Assembly (NCBI GenBank): GCA_039621445.1
Contig: CP154956.1
Span: 5,826,170-5,890,169, forward strand
Length of the DNA: 64,000 nt
DNA from: Euglena gracilis
Lineage: Eukaryota > Euglenida > Euglenophyceae > Euglenales
Reading direction: 5' to 3'
Below are positions 32,786 to 43,400 of this stretch, piece after piece. How positions within the stretch are numbered: the stretch's first letter is position 1; each line of letters starts with the position of its first letter. The notes below the pieces were generated by a model that was given only the letters and a program-made list of their open reading frames with translations, was not told where the DNA came from and did not search any database. The translations under genes and the position numbers were made by a program.

Positions 32786-34435
32786 AAGGTGGCCACCTGT
32801 GGCGAAGGCGCTTTTTTGGTCAAAATCCATTGGGTTTGAGACATTTTGGCCCCAGTGGCCAAAGTGACCGACCCCCCTCGGGGGTTCGGTTAGCGATGGC
32901 ATGGCTGGGAGAGATATCCCACCAAAGGGGGGGGGGATCGGCCCAGTGAGTTTGGGCTTAGTGCGGGCATCTGCGCAGCAGAAACACCCCAATTTCGAAA
33001 GCAGGCAAACAGACCGGAATTCCACTTGTATGACGGGCCTGGGGCCCACTGGCATGAGGTAGCCGCCCATATCCCACATTAATTCCCCCCAAAAATATGA
33101 AAAGAACACGAGTGTACAAGGGTCAAGTGTCGGGGGAGGCGGTCTCGGGGGCAGGGTGGCACTCCTGTTGCATTCCCTCTCCATGGGGGGCCCTGTTGGC
33201 AATGGGCCCACCAGCGGTATAACACACATGCTGACGCCTTCACCATTTTTCTGGCCGTGAAGCCTTGATCCTCACTGGGCCCTTTTTTTTTTCGCTAAGC
33301 GGTGCATTGCTTTCTCCTTTGCTTCTCCTTTGCTTCTCTCATTGCCTTTCTCCTTAGCGTGGTACGGAAGAAGCAATCTGACCACAGCCCAGCAAACGTG
33401 CACACCCGCGCTTAAAGACACCAATTTTCTCCCCATGAATAAAAATTTCTACAACCATTTTTTTTTTATTCCCCATTCATGGATATTGTGAACGTCCTGA
33501 ATGAGAGCTGCATGTAATTTGGGTTTATCTTGGCTCCTATTTTGAAAGGGGGGAAATGGATTTGGACAAACCACCTCTGGATTCACAAAGAAATGCAAAG
33601 AAAACACAAGAGCATTGGACTGAGAAGAAAAAATTATTTTTGATTCGGCTCAAAATGGCACCCCCAACCCCTCAAAGCCAAATTGAGCGAACTCTGAAGC
33701 AAGTTTTTTTTTTGAAAGGTTCTCATTTCCCCCGTTGTGCCCTTGTAATTTCTTTGGTTTATGCTCTTTCTTTGGGGCAAATCGTTTCTGAATAAAGCCC
33801 GTCCCCCACCATTTGTCATCGGGAAAAATTATGATGGAATATTACGGCATCATGTGCAAAAACATATTTTTTGTAATCATTTAACCCGTCCACCCTCAGC
33901 ACCTCACATGAATCCGCATCTTAAATTCAATTTTTTTGAAATATAGTGCGATTGCCGTGAAAAAATTCAACCAGCCGGGGATTGAAAATCTTCGGCGAGG
34001 TTGCAGAGTGCTTGGGGTAAACTTTCCACCGCGCCGGGCTATATTACCTTCCATAGGGAACCGAGGGAAGGGCCCGAAATTTGATTCCCCCCCCCCAAGG
34101 GGAATCAGGTTTTTGAGCGTGCCTCTCAGATCGCTTGTGCTTTTGAGGATTAATTCACGCTCCCCATTAAAAATTCTTCGGGATAAATGGTGCACTGCAG
34201 TATCAGTTTTTGCAGTATCAGGACTGCGACACCTTTGACCTTTTGAGGCCATGCCAAGGTCTTTGTGCTTCGCCCTCGGTGCCCTGCCCTTTCTTGTCGG
34301 TCTGCCTCAGGGCGTACGATTTGTCGGGGACTTTCCTCAGACACCGCGGGCTCCGCACTTTGTCATCGTTTTGGCGCGCTGGGTTAGGAGTCTGCGCTTA
34401 GTGCCATTTGTCGCCGGAGTTGGCTGATTCCTAAT

Positions 34436-34708
34436 TTGCCCTTCGGCAGCCCAGAAGAAAGGAAGAGAGGCGAGAACGAAGACGAACCAAGAGAAGAAGT
34501 CAATATCAAACGATTAAGTACAGAAGTACACGAATCAGACGGAACATCAATTTACAAAATACAATTTCAATTTGACTTGGATGAAAAATGCTGTGGAAAA
34601 GAAATTGGAATTATCCAGTGGACGCGAACTACCCGGATCAGCAATCGCCGCAACAGCTGGAGGACCTGGACGTGCGGACGAAACGTGCTGAACCGTGACC
34701 GCCCCTGA
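34436..34708 (+). CDS. Hypothetical 90-aa reading frame, not recognised
   Basis: Starts MPFGSPEERKRGENEDE, has a charged N-terminus, then DGTSIYKIQFQFDLDEKCCG, and ends at the G LTR. The composition is less biased than in neighbouring frames, so it might be part of an old gene or element into which G inserted. No family is recognised and there is no second copy in the window. Confidence 0.25.
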   Translation: MPFGSPEERKRGENEDEPREEVNIKRLSTEVHESDGTSIYKIQFQFDLDEKCCGKEIGIIQWTRTTRISNRRNSWRTWTCGRNVLNRDRP

Positions 34709-35119
34709 GTGTACGTCCAAAGACTTCCCTTTGGCCCCTTTTGCCCCAGAAAAGCGTTTTTGCCTTTTCCTGGTGCGCACCTACCTGGGTGAGGGAAAAT
34801 CTTTGGAGTAACAAAAACCCTTTGTCCCAAATCCCCTATGCTAAGGCAAAGCACAAGACAGGTTGTTGTGTAAGGACTTTCCTTCACAGTCTCGTTGGGT
34901 TTGTTCAGAGGATTTTCCTCTTACTTGAGATCGGACAAAATGAGAAGAATAAAATACCACCTGTGAGGAAAAGAGATCCCGCGAGCACGTGTGATACGTA
35001 TCGCAACATCCCATAGGATCTGCCACGATCGTCCGGCTGTGCTCATACACAGCCGTCAGATTGTGACAGATCCAGACTCTTCAGGTTTCCCACAGAGCTG
35101 GGATCACGCCTGGTACACA
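34709..35119 (-). repeat. 3' LTR of copy G
   Basis: 411 bp, ending GGACGTACAC in element orientation at 34709 and starting TGTGTACCAGGCGTG. Closest to the B LTR. Internal hairpins such as agaggattttcctct and ggctgtg/cacagcc are kept. Polypurine tract gggaggggga at 35120-35129. Confidence 0.88.
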
Positions 35120-35129
35120 TCCCCCTCCC

Positions 35130-36055
35130 AGGGCTATGCCCGATTTCCATCTTGGACCAGGTCATCCCAGGTCCCGTCAGGATTTCAGACGCAGTCCTGT
35201 CCTGACTGAGTTCTGCTTTCCAGCACACGGGATCTCTTTTCTCCACAGGGGCGCAACCCAAAAACCCGAAAACGCGCAAAAGGTCACCACTTATTGCGTT
35301 ACCTGTTAACCTTTTCGGCTTATGGGTGCGAAAAATTCCACTGTGGCAAAATGGGGCTGGCAGGTTTCATGTCAAAGTGTCCCATCGGGTGTGCCAAAGG
35401 CACGCGGGTTGGTCAAGCGTATTCGCAGAAAACCCGAGGGGAGAGGTGTGTAAGGGAGGGGCCAGGCTCCTATCCTGGTCATCCCCGGATAGGGCTCCTA
35501 GGCGGTCATATCCGCACTAGGAGACAAAAGCCTTCTTGCAAAACCGACTGCCGGCGACAGCTTTGCGGTGTTAGGGGGAAAGTAGGGAGGAGTGGGGGTT
35601 GGCTTTGGCCAACAGAATTTTTGCTGTCTGGCAGGCCTTAAGGGCCTTAGTGCTGAAAAGTGACAACTTTGGCCCATTATAACGTCATGTGAGATGTGTG
35701 CTGTGTGTCACCTAATGGCTTGCCAGGTTTCCCGGCTGCCGAAGCCTTCACAGCAGCAACTCCTTCACGGCGTGATAAGAGGCGCTTACCTCTTGCAGAC
35801 GGTTTCCGTCCGCACGGTGTTTGAATGTGAGATGGGGTCTGGGTGCATCCACCCGAAGGTCCAGTGGGGGGGGGGGGCTCGTGGATGCTTCCATTCAGAG
35901 CTCGTGTGTATGCCTCAGTCCCTGCTTCCACCCAAGGCTGTTTAGCGGTTTCCGCTACCAGTGTATCGTGAGTGTGAGTGTATCCCCAGTGTGAGAGGCC
36001 CAGGATCCATGAAGGCGCTGATCCTTCCATGTGATCTGGAAATGCCGTTCTGGCA
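35130..36055 (-). other. 3' untranslated region of copy G
   Basis: Shared with A, B and C, including the cggatatgaccgcc hairpin and a poly-G run. No gene is seen. The ggtaagt donor-like sequence found after the ORF3 stop in the other copies is changed here. Confidence 0.7.
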
Positions 36056-36425
36056 TTATATCCTCTCCAACCGCCAGTAGTAATGGCGGGAGTCCATGGG
36101 GTCTTCCACCAGGACCATTTGGAATTGTTGTGCTGGTGGCCGGTCCACCAGCCAGGATTCTGGCGATTCGTATTCGAAGTCAGGTGAAACCCAGTCCCGA
36201 ACCCATCCGTTTGGGACTGCTTGCTTGGTTGCACTCGCTCTTTCTGCGAGGAACCACTGCAGCTTCTCCCAGTATATTCTGGGGAAAGTGGCTGGCCAGA
36301 TGAATAAATTCATCCGTGGGTGATTTGCTGACACCTGCGGGGCATTCCCCGGGTGAAAGTCGATTGTCATGCAATGCGTGCATTCCGCGCGGACGGTATG
36401 GGTACGTAATACGTTCCGTAATACG
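36056..36425 (-). pseudogene. ORF3 C-terminus (copy G)
   Basis: Readable from the region encoding HTVRAEC down to the stop at 36056. It keeps DFHPGNAPQVSANHPRMN, the ERASATKQAVP segment and VEDPMDSRHYYWRLERI. Close to A-C at protein level despite many silent-looking base changes. The sequence ends at the inversion junction near 36425. Confidence 0.85.
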
Positions 36426-36429
36426 TTGG

Positions 36430-36726
36430 CTGGGATATCCTTGCCAGAACTTCGGCATTTTCACGGACCCACACGGCAAATCCTACATGAACCTTCTGGG
36501 TAAATGCCCAGATCCTGCCGTGTTTGTAATCCAGTTGAAGGAAATCTTCAACCACATCCACTCGATTGGACCACTGGGAATCCAGTGGAAATATTACCCC
36601 TTGCCAGAGAATCTCCAATGACAAGTTGCGGTAATGTTCACATACAACCTCCATGTACACCTGAACAGCATGTATGGCAAGCTTTTTCAGGTGAAGGATG
36701 TGGGTCTTGCTTACCCAAAAACACAT
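36430..36726 (+). pseudogene. ORF3 middle segment, inverted part (copy G, first piece)
   Basis: Starts at LGYPCQNFGIFTDPHG and continues to QLKEIFNHIHSIGPLGIQWK, then a stop in place of Gln-Ala, then the NMYGK-like segment before the G-rich insertion. Only moderately similar to A-C in DNA but clearly the same protein. It lies on plus while the flanking part of G is on minus. Confidence 0.8.
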
Positions 36727-37614
36727 ATGGCACAAAAGTGGAGCCCCCACAGTCGAGTGTGGGGTACTGTGGGGGGTAAGTGTGGGGGGGAGTGTGGGGA
36801 GTAAGTGTGGGGTGACAGTGGGGGGGAGTGTGGGGGGGGGGGTGTTCGGTGGGTGAGAGAGACCCGCTCTCTCCGTGTCGTCTGTGGCCTGACAACCCCC
36901 GGTCAAGTGACATTGCGGCGTCACCCTTCCGGGACCAATTGGCCTGACACGTCGGGCAGCGTCCTTTCGGACTCGACTCCACTGCCCTCCCGGCATGGGT
37001 AGCAGGGGCGCCCAAGTGACCACACGTCCAAAGGCGTGTGGGTGTCTGGCAGGCCCTTTCGGAGCCCTGTTCCAGGACACTCGTCCACCTTGCTTGGGCG
37101 ACTTTAGGTGGGTAGGCTCCACCCCGCCGTGAGGTGTCCGGGTCTGTGCAGCCCTGGCAGGGGTCGGTGGTCTCTGCAGGGCACTGGAGGCTCGCTGGGC
37201 CCGGGTTGTTCGTGGCCGCCTGGGCACCCGGGCAACCGAGGGGGGCGCGTCGTGGCCCCTTGGGCACCCCTCCTCGGCTGCAGCTCCCTGTCAGCGGCCC
37301 CCAGCGCCCCTCGAGACCCCGGTCCTCCGGCCGGAGCTGCACAGCTGCAGGCACCCGCCGGGCTGCATGGGCTTCACCTGCCTGACCGGCCGCCCCTCCA
37401 GGCCCCCCCGGGGGTTGCCCGGACGGCACTGAAGCCGCTTAGGATCCCTTCGGGGCGGTCGTCCCACCCCACCCTCCTCCATGCCCACTCGCCGCGGGGA
37501 GCAGCGTGTGGGTTTAGGAGGGGTGCGGCCTGCGTTGGCGGCATGCCTCGGCTCCATGACATGCCCCCGGGGTACCACCGTGCCACTGAGGCTGGAGGTG
37601 CAGGTCCGACTTGG

Positions 37615-37920
37615 TACCCCGTGGGGGGAGTGTGGGGGGGAGTGTGGGGTGACAGTGGGGGGGAGTGGGGGGGGGAAGCGGGGGGAGACAGTGGGGGGGA
37701 GTGTGGGGTGGAGTGTGGGGTGACAGTGGGGTGGAGTTTGGGGGGTAAGTGTGGGGTGACAGTGGGGGGGAGTGTGGGGGGGGAGTGGGGGGGGACAGTG
37801 GGGGGGAGTGTGGGGGGTGAGTGTGGGGTGGCAGTGGGGGGGAGTGTGGGGGGTAATTGTGGGGTGACAGTGGGGTGGAGCGTGGGGGGCGACAGTGGGG
37901 GGCAAGTGTGGGCTGATGTG
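37615..37920 (+). repeat. G-rich minisatellite block
   Basis: Units such as gtgtggggtgacagtggggg and gagtgtggggggtaagtg repeat with variable length. Similar blocks occur at 36760-36850 and 38280-38600. Frames across them give Gly/Val/Ser-rich shadows. Runs of four or more G suggest quadruplex potential. Confidence 0.85.
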
Positions 37921-38279
37921 GGACACTTCACTATTGTGCTCTGCAATAGTGAACGTTTTTGCACTGCAGACTTTTAATCATGTCGGAATGTGTGTTATTC
38001 TATTTCTGCTTGAGGTGCAAATGGTGTTCTGGTGTCTTGGGACGTGAGACACATGTCCACTATCTGGGTTTTTTGTTCACCTGCCGCTATTTTCTATCTT
38101 CGTATTCGGAAGATAAGGATTTTTTTATTTTGGATCTGGGGGGGGCCGGGGGTGCGGTCCCCCCCCCCGGACGAGGCCAAAGGCCGAGTAAGTCAAAAAA
38201 AATGACACTCAAACGTTGGGCCACATGCAGGAATTTGGAAATTTCCTTTTCACAGAAAAGGGAAGGGTGGGCGTGTAAG

Positions 38280-38600
38280 TGTGGGGAAAAGGGAAGGGTG
38301 GGCGGGTAAGTGTGGGGTGACAGTGGGGGGGAGTGTGGGGGGGGGGGGGGGGGGGGGGGGGTGACAGTGGGGGGGAGTGTGGGGGAAAAGAGAGGGGTGA
38401 CAGGGGGGGGGAGTGTGTGGGGGGGAGTGTGGGGTGACAGTGGGGGGGAGTGCGGGGGGTAAGTGTGGGGTGACAGTGGGGGGGGGTGTGGGGGGGAGTG
38501 TGGGGTGACAGTTGGGGGGAGTGTGGCCGGTAAGAGAGTGGGGACCGCGGGGGGGGGGGTGGGGGGGAGTGTACGGTGAGAGCGGGGGGGAGTGTTGGGT
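38280..38600 (+). repeat. Second G-rich minisatellite block
   Basis: Same unit types as at 37615-37920, including one G run of more than 20 near 38340-38360. Such runs are hard to sequence, so length here is uncertain. Confidence 0.85.
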
Positions 38601-38646
38601 ACCCCACAGTACTGTGGGGTACTGTGGGGGCTCCACTTTACGCCAT

Positions 38647-39180
38647 CTCTCGAGGAAAACCGCCTCCGACCGCAGAAAACGCCGGTAGCCAGCACATCAG
38701 GAGATACATCCTGCATCAGTGCCGGAGCCCGAAGGATTTGATTACTTTCGACAGAAAAGTGCTGAAACAGCACAGGCAGAAAATATTTCTGCCGCAACAA
38801 TTTTGACACAGGGGGTGTATTTCCTACGTCCTTGAAGTGTATGCGCACTTCTGCCAGATAATATCATTCAAAGAAGAGCTATTCATGAAATGGCTGCCTC
38901 GCTAATATCTCGAGACAGAACCCAATGCAGACGACCCGGACAAACGCAGGATGAACCTGCGTCCAGACTGGCAGACTGCCGAAATCGGCATGCAGGAGCA
39001 CCTGGACATCGAATTCGGGAAAGTCCTGACTTGGGAAGAATTTGACCCGTACTTCGTTCCACAGGCTGGGGAAAACCCAATATATGCCTTGCCTTTGCCT
39101 CCATTCCTGCAGCCCTGAGAGGACATCACAAGAATCGCCGCAACGCTCCGAGAGCTATGGGAAAACCTATGCCTCTCGGA
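38647..39180 (+). pseudogene. ORF3 middle segment (copy G, second piece)
   Basis: Resumes at RGKPPPTAENAGSQHIRR and runs through LKQHRQKIFLPQQ, stops, RRMNLRPDWQTAEIGMQEH and ALPLPPFLQP to LWENLCLS, where copy C inserted. The last six bases ctcgga are the target duplication and recur after copy C. Several stops and frameshifts. Confidence 0.82.
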
Positions 39181-39600
39181 GTGTACGTCCAAAGCTTTCC
39201 CTTTTCCCCTTTTTGGGACTTTCTGTAAAAGCCTTTCGCTTTCGCCTTGGTGCGCAGCCTACTTATGGTAGGGAAAAGTCTTTGGAGTAACGAAAAGTGG
39301 TTTTCCCCTTTTCTTCCCAATTCCCCAAGAAGCAAAGCACAAAGCAAAGACTCAGAAGTTTCTTCTGAGGTCAAGTTCGACTGTTCCGAGGGTTTTTCCC
39401 TCTGACAAAACCAATGGTCAAACTTGGGAAGATTGACAGCGAAGAATACCACCTGTGGGGGAAGGAGAGAAAAGTGCTGACGTGTCCAGGGGCAGAAGGG
39501 TCTGCCACGATCCTACCAGCTGTGGTTTTCCACAGTGGTGCGACCGTCACAGAACCCACTCTGCAGATATCCTACAGAGCTGGGACGTGCCTGGTACACA
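39181..39600 (-). repeat. 3' LTR of copy C
   Basis: 420 bp, nearly identical to 55549-55975 apart from a 7-base deletion (cagatcccagaagg against cagaagg) and about two substitutions. Polypurine tract gggaggggga at 39601-39610. Confidence 0.95.
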
Positions 39601-39610
39601 TCCCCCTCCC

Positions 39611-40499
39611 AGGGCTACGCCCGATTTCCTTTATGCACCAGGGATTCCCAGGTCCAGTCAGGTTATCTGACGCTGCCCCAGGTAGGGTTCACTTCTCCTT
39701 TCGGTGTCTCTCCTTTCCGCACAGTGGCATCCACCCAAAGCCCAAAAACGCGCAAAAGGTTAGCCGCGTTTCGCGGTTACCTATTAGCCGTTTCGGCTTA
39801 GGTGGGGTGTGAAAAAGCCCGCTGTGGGAAACGGTGCTTGGCAGGTTTCCTGACAAAGTGTCCCATCCACCCAGTTTGGGTGTGCCAAAGGCACGCGGGG
39901 TTGGTCAAGCGATTCGCTGAAAACCCGAGGGGAGAGGTGTGGAAGGGGGGGCAGGCTCCTATCCTGGTCATACCCGGATAGGGCTCCTAGGCGGTCATAT
40001 CCGCACTAGGAAACAAAAGCCTACTTACAAAACCGACTGCCGGCGACAGCTTTGCGGGGTGGGGGGGAAAGTAGGGAGGAGAGGGGGGCTGGCTTAGGCC
40101 AGAACAGAATTTTTGCTGTCTGGCAGCCTTAAGGGGCCTTAGGGCCGAAAAGTGACAAGTTGGCCTATTATTACGGCGTGCGCGCTGTGTACTGTGTGTC
40201 ACGTAGCGGCTTGCCAGGTTTCCCGGCTGCCAAGGTCTTCACAGCAGTAGCTCCTTCACGACGCAATAAGAGGCGATTACCTCTTGCAGACAGTTTCCGT
40301 CCGCATGGCCATTGATAGCGGGGTGGTGGCGGGGTGGGGGGGCTCTTGGATGCTTCCATCCAGAGCGCAGAGTGACAGACCCAGGTTCATCCCAGGGCTG
40401 TTTAGCGATTTCCGCTACCACTGTATATATATAGTATATGGGTGTCCAGGCTCCATGAAGGCACTTACCTTACATGAGTCTGGTAATGCCGTTTCGGCC
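39611..40499 (-). other. 3' untranslated region of copy C
   Basis: 0.9 kb shared with A, B and G. No gene is seen. Contains the gtatatatatagtatat block, a G-rich stretch and hairpins, including one overlapping the ORF3 stop (40484-40502, one mismatch). Confidence 0.75.
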
Positions 40500-43400
40500 T
40501 TACATCCGTTCCAGCCGCCAATAATCATGGCGGGAGTCCATGGGATCTTCCACAAGGACCATCTGGAATTGTGGTGGTGGTGGCCTATCTACGAGCCAGG
40601 TTTCTGGCGATTCGTATTCGAAATCAGGTACCACCCAGTCCCGAACCCATCCTTCGGGGACTGTCTGCTTGGTTGCGCTCGCTCTTTCCGCGAGGAACCA
40701 CTGCAGCTTCTCCCAGAATTTCCTGGGTAGGGTGGCTGGCCAGATGAAGTAATTCATCCGTGGATGGTTGGCTGACACCTGCGGGGCATTCCCCGGGTGG
40801 AAGTCAATTGGCATGTGATACGCACATTCCGCGCGGACTGTATGGGGTCGTAATACGGCCCCAAGCCAGTCTTTCCAGGTCATCCCGTGGTTTTCGGATG
40901 GCCATTGTGGCAGGCACCAGCGACCGTTTCGGTCCTGGGTTGTGAACAGGCGGAAAAGTATCTTTTCCCTGTCCGCTGTCTCCCAGAGGTAAGGTAATCT
41001 TACCCCTGCTTCCTCAGCAGCGAGGCGTATCGCCCCACTGTCGATTTGCCACCCACGGGCCATTCCCGTGTGGCGGTAGTCGTCCAGCTTGAGGTTGGAG
41101 TACTTGAAAAAATCCTTGTACTTTTTGTGCAAGGTGGAGTATTCCTCCAGTGGCTTCTGGGCACTTGGCATGATTGTGGGAACTGCGCCTTCCGCAGTTT
41201 GCCAGAAGGTACCTCGAAGGCAATTGACGCAGAGTATCGGTACATTCGTACCGTCTCGCTCGGTGTAGCTAAAATTGTGTTTGTGGGTCCAACTGTCCAC
41301 GCACTTGGCGCATACCAAGGCGGCACAGTTGGGGATGTATACATCCTTGTGGAACGATTTCCGATCCACAGGGTTGCACACACGGACGAGGGGTAATCCC
41401 AGGTCAGGTGCACTGTTATACATTTTGTGGCATACAGTGCAAAGCCACACAAAACGGTTTTCCGTTGTCTTGTCGATGAGGAATTCCTCACCGAAGTTTT
41501 GGGCCGAAACACGGGGGGATCTGGAATTGTAATAATTCCAGGTCACGTTCTGATCAAAGGACCATTTTCGGCCCTGACAGAACAGTGGCTCAATCCACCG
41601 GTTGAGGCATTGCTGTGTCCTCAGTTTGTGGTCGATCATCATGTACCTGTTTTTCAGGTCATGAATCTCAGGATCATCCTGACTGACCGCATTCCAGTCG
41701 ATGATAACTTCGTCTTCCGAAGGTGTCTCGGCTGTTGAGGCGCGGGATTTTCCCTGCCCCTTTGACGTAGGTTTCGGCTGTGAGGTTTTCCCATAGCCGG
41801 ATGATGCGACGTGCGTGAATCCTTGTCCCGAGGTTGATCCCCGAGAAGAGGACGCAGCACTCTGGGCGCCAGCACCACCACCGCCTTTCGGTGGGGGCTG
41901 ATCACCAGATTTCGGTATGGGCTTACAAGGTGCGGCGCCCGGCTTTGATTTTGCCGGGGCCTTCGGACTTCTGGTTTCCGGAGCATCCGAGGGCCGCCGA
42001 TCGGCGTCGCGCTTGCTTGCCCAGGTGCGTGGTGACGCCTGGGACGGGGGTCTTCTCCCCGACACCGAGCGTCGTTGACCTTCAGCAGGGGTTTCCCGAG
42101 CTGAGGGTCGTCCTACGCGTTCCCTCGCGGCTTCCGTGGGTTTCCCAGGGGCAGCCGTGGGGGATGGTGTGGGTGCAGGCTTGGCTGGCGCACTTCGCGC
42201 TGGTTGAGCCTGTGGTGGGGGCATGGACGTCCGCTCAGCCTGTTTTTCAGGCGCCGGTGTCCGTGTGCCTGAATGCTTTGGTGCAGTGGCGGTGGAAATG
42301 CGCTGAGGTGTGGGTTCATCCCGTGCCTCGGCTGGCGCTACCGGTGCTGATACAGGTTCATCCTGTACTGGCACGGCTGGTGTCGTCTCCACTGCCATGG
42401 CTGTCTGTTCGCCTTCCGTCCGTGTCGCTTCCGACACCGGCGGTGGCGCTGCCGCTGGGGGAGGTTCATCCTCCACCATGGCTGTTGTGTCAGGTGTGTC
42501 TTCCGCCGGTTGGGCAGTTTCCGCCGCAGCCGTGGAAGAACTGGCCGCAGTGCCACGTGGAGTGACAACTGCGATCAGGGACCGCAAACCACCGAGTACG
42601 CGTCCGCCCAGCGAGGTGCGCCGTTCAGGTTCTTCACCGGAAGTGGGCTCCTCCGCTGGCTCCTCTGTCAACGGCGTTTCCCCGGAAACAGGGAGCTTGA
42701 GGCGTAATACCTCAGGCGTGTGGGGTACCGTCTCCGGCGGGTTTTCCCGCGGAGGGGTCGGTCCGCCCGGCGTACCCAGTGCGGATGGTGACGGTGGGAC
42801 AGGTGTAATTTCGCCTGTCGGCGATCCTGGGCGCTGGGCAGTTTCTGCCACAGTGTCCAGCATCACGACAGATGGGCTACGGGTTTCCCGTGCCGGAAGT
42901 TCCGCTGGCTGAGATTCATCCTCGGCCATTGGGACCGTTTCTTCCTCCTCCTCCGCTTCCGGAGGGGAGTCCTCTGTGTGCAGCTGTGCAGCAGAACGCG
43001 GGTCTTTTCCGCTCCTGTAGCACCCTTGTGCGTCTGACAGGCGATAAAAGCTTATACTTTCACTCCTGTCAGAATTGGGGTATGGGGGTGGCCACGTCGG
43101 TCTCACCCAGCTTCCGGGTGGAGGTTGCGGCTCGTCGTCGTCGATCTGGCAGAGGTCTTCCCACTGCTGTCGACAATGCTCAGTCACGCCGTACTCTCCT
43201 AGTTCTTCCAGGAAAGCGGGCAGCGGCAACGCATAACGAGGGACTTTCCCCTCGTGTGCCGCTAAAAAAGTCTGGAAATCTTCCCAGATCAGGATATTCC
43301 GGAACTGGGTGTCCAGGTGCTCCTGGAGACCGATCTCGGCCTCTTCCCAGTCCGGTCGCAGGTTCATCCTGCGCTGGTCAGGGTCGTAGGGTCTGGGCGC

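Larger units (their letters stand above)
28219..34435. other. Low-complexity, AT-rich and C-rich DNA with no supported gene
   Basis: About 6.2 kb between copy B and copy G. Reading frames here are short and compositionally biased. Long poly-T, poly-C and poly-G runs dominate (for example ttttttgcatttttttg near 28430-28490 and C runs near 29059, 32700 and 34090). No LTR, reverse transcriptase or conserved domain was found. Base style resembles the interior of element I, so it may be the remains of a similar non-autonomous element. Confidence 0.5.
34709..36425 (-). mobile_element. 3' end of an older chromovirus copy (G)
   Basis: LTR, polypurine tract, 3' region and ORF3 C-terminus, all on minus. 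It stops at about 36425, where ORF3 sequence switches to the plus strand at a different ORF3 position. The missing middle is found in inverted orientation at 36.43-63.64 kb, and the rest resumes on minus after 63.64 kb. Confidence 0.8.
36727..38646. mobile_element. G-rich 1.9-kb element with short terminal inverted repeats
   Basis: Perfect 19-bp inverted ends AAAGTGGAGCCCCCACAGT at 36735-36753 and 38621-38639, with weaker extension to atggc on both sides. It interrupts ORF3 between the segments encoding LAYPK and GKPPPTAENAGS. The interior is G-rich minisatellite DNA around a GC-rich middle (about 36850-37615) with no recognised gene. No transposase, so it is a non-autonomous DNA element by structure. 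Confidence 0.7.

Noticed and set aside
32549-33229. 226-codon minus ORF with Pro/Gly-rich sequence
   Set aside because: It spans poly-C/G runs and CCAAATAA repeats; no homologous copy or domain, and length depends on uncertain homopolymers.
37108-37977. 289-codon plus-strand ORF and overlapping minus ORFs in the G-rich element
   Set aside because: Composition-driven: the frames run through GC-rich and minisatellite DNA on both strands, with no recognisable domain and repeats that keep all frames open.
37615-38600. CRISPR-like array
   Set aside because: Repeats are variable G-rich minisatellite units without constant spacers, in a eukaryotic setting.
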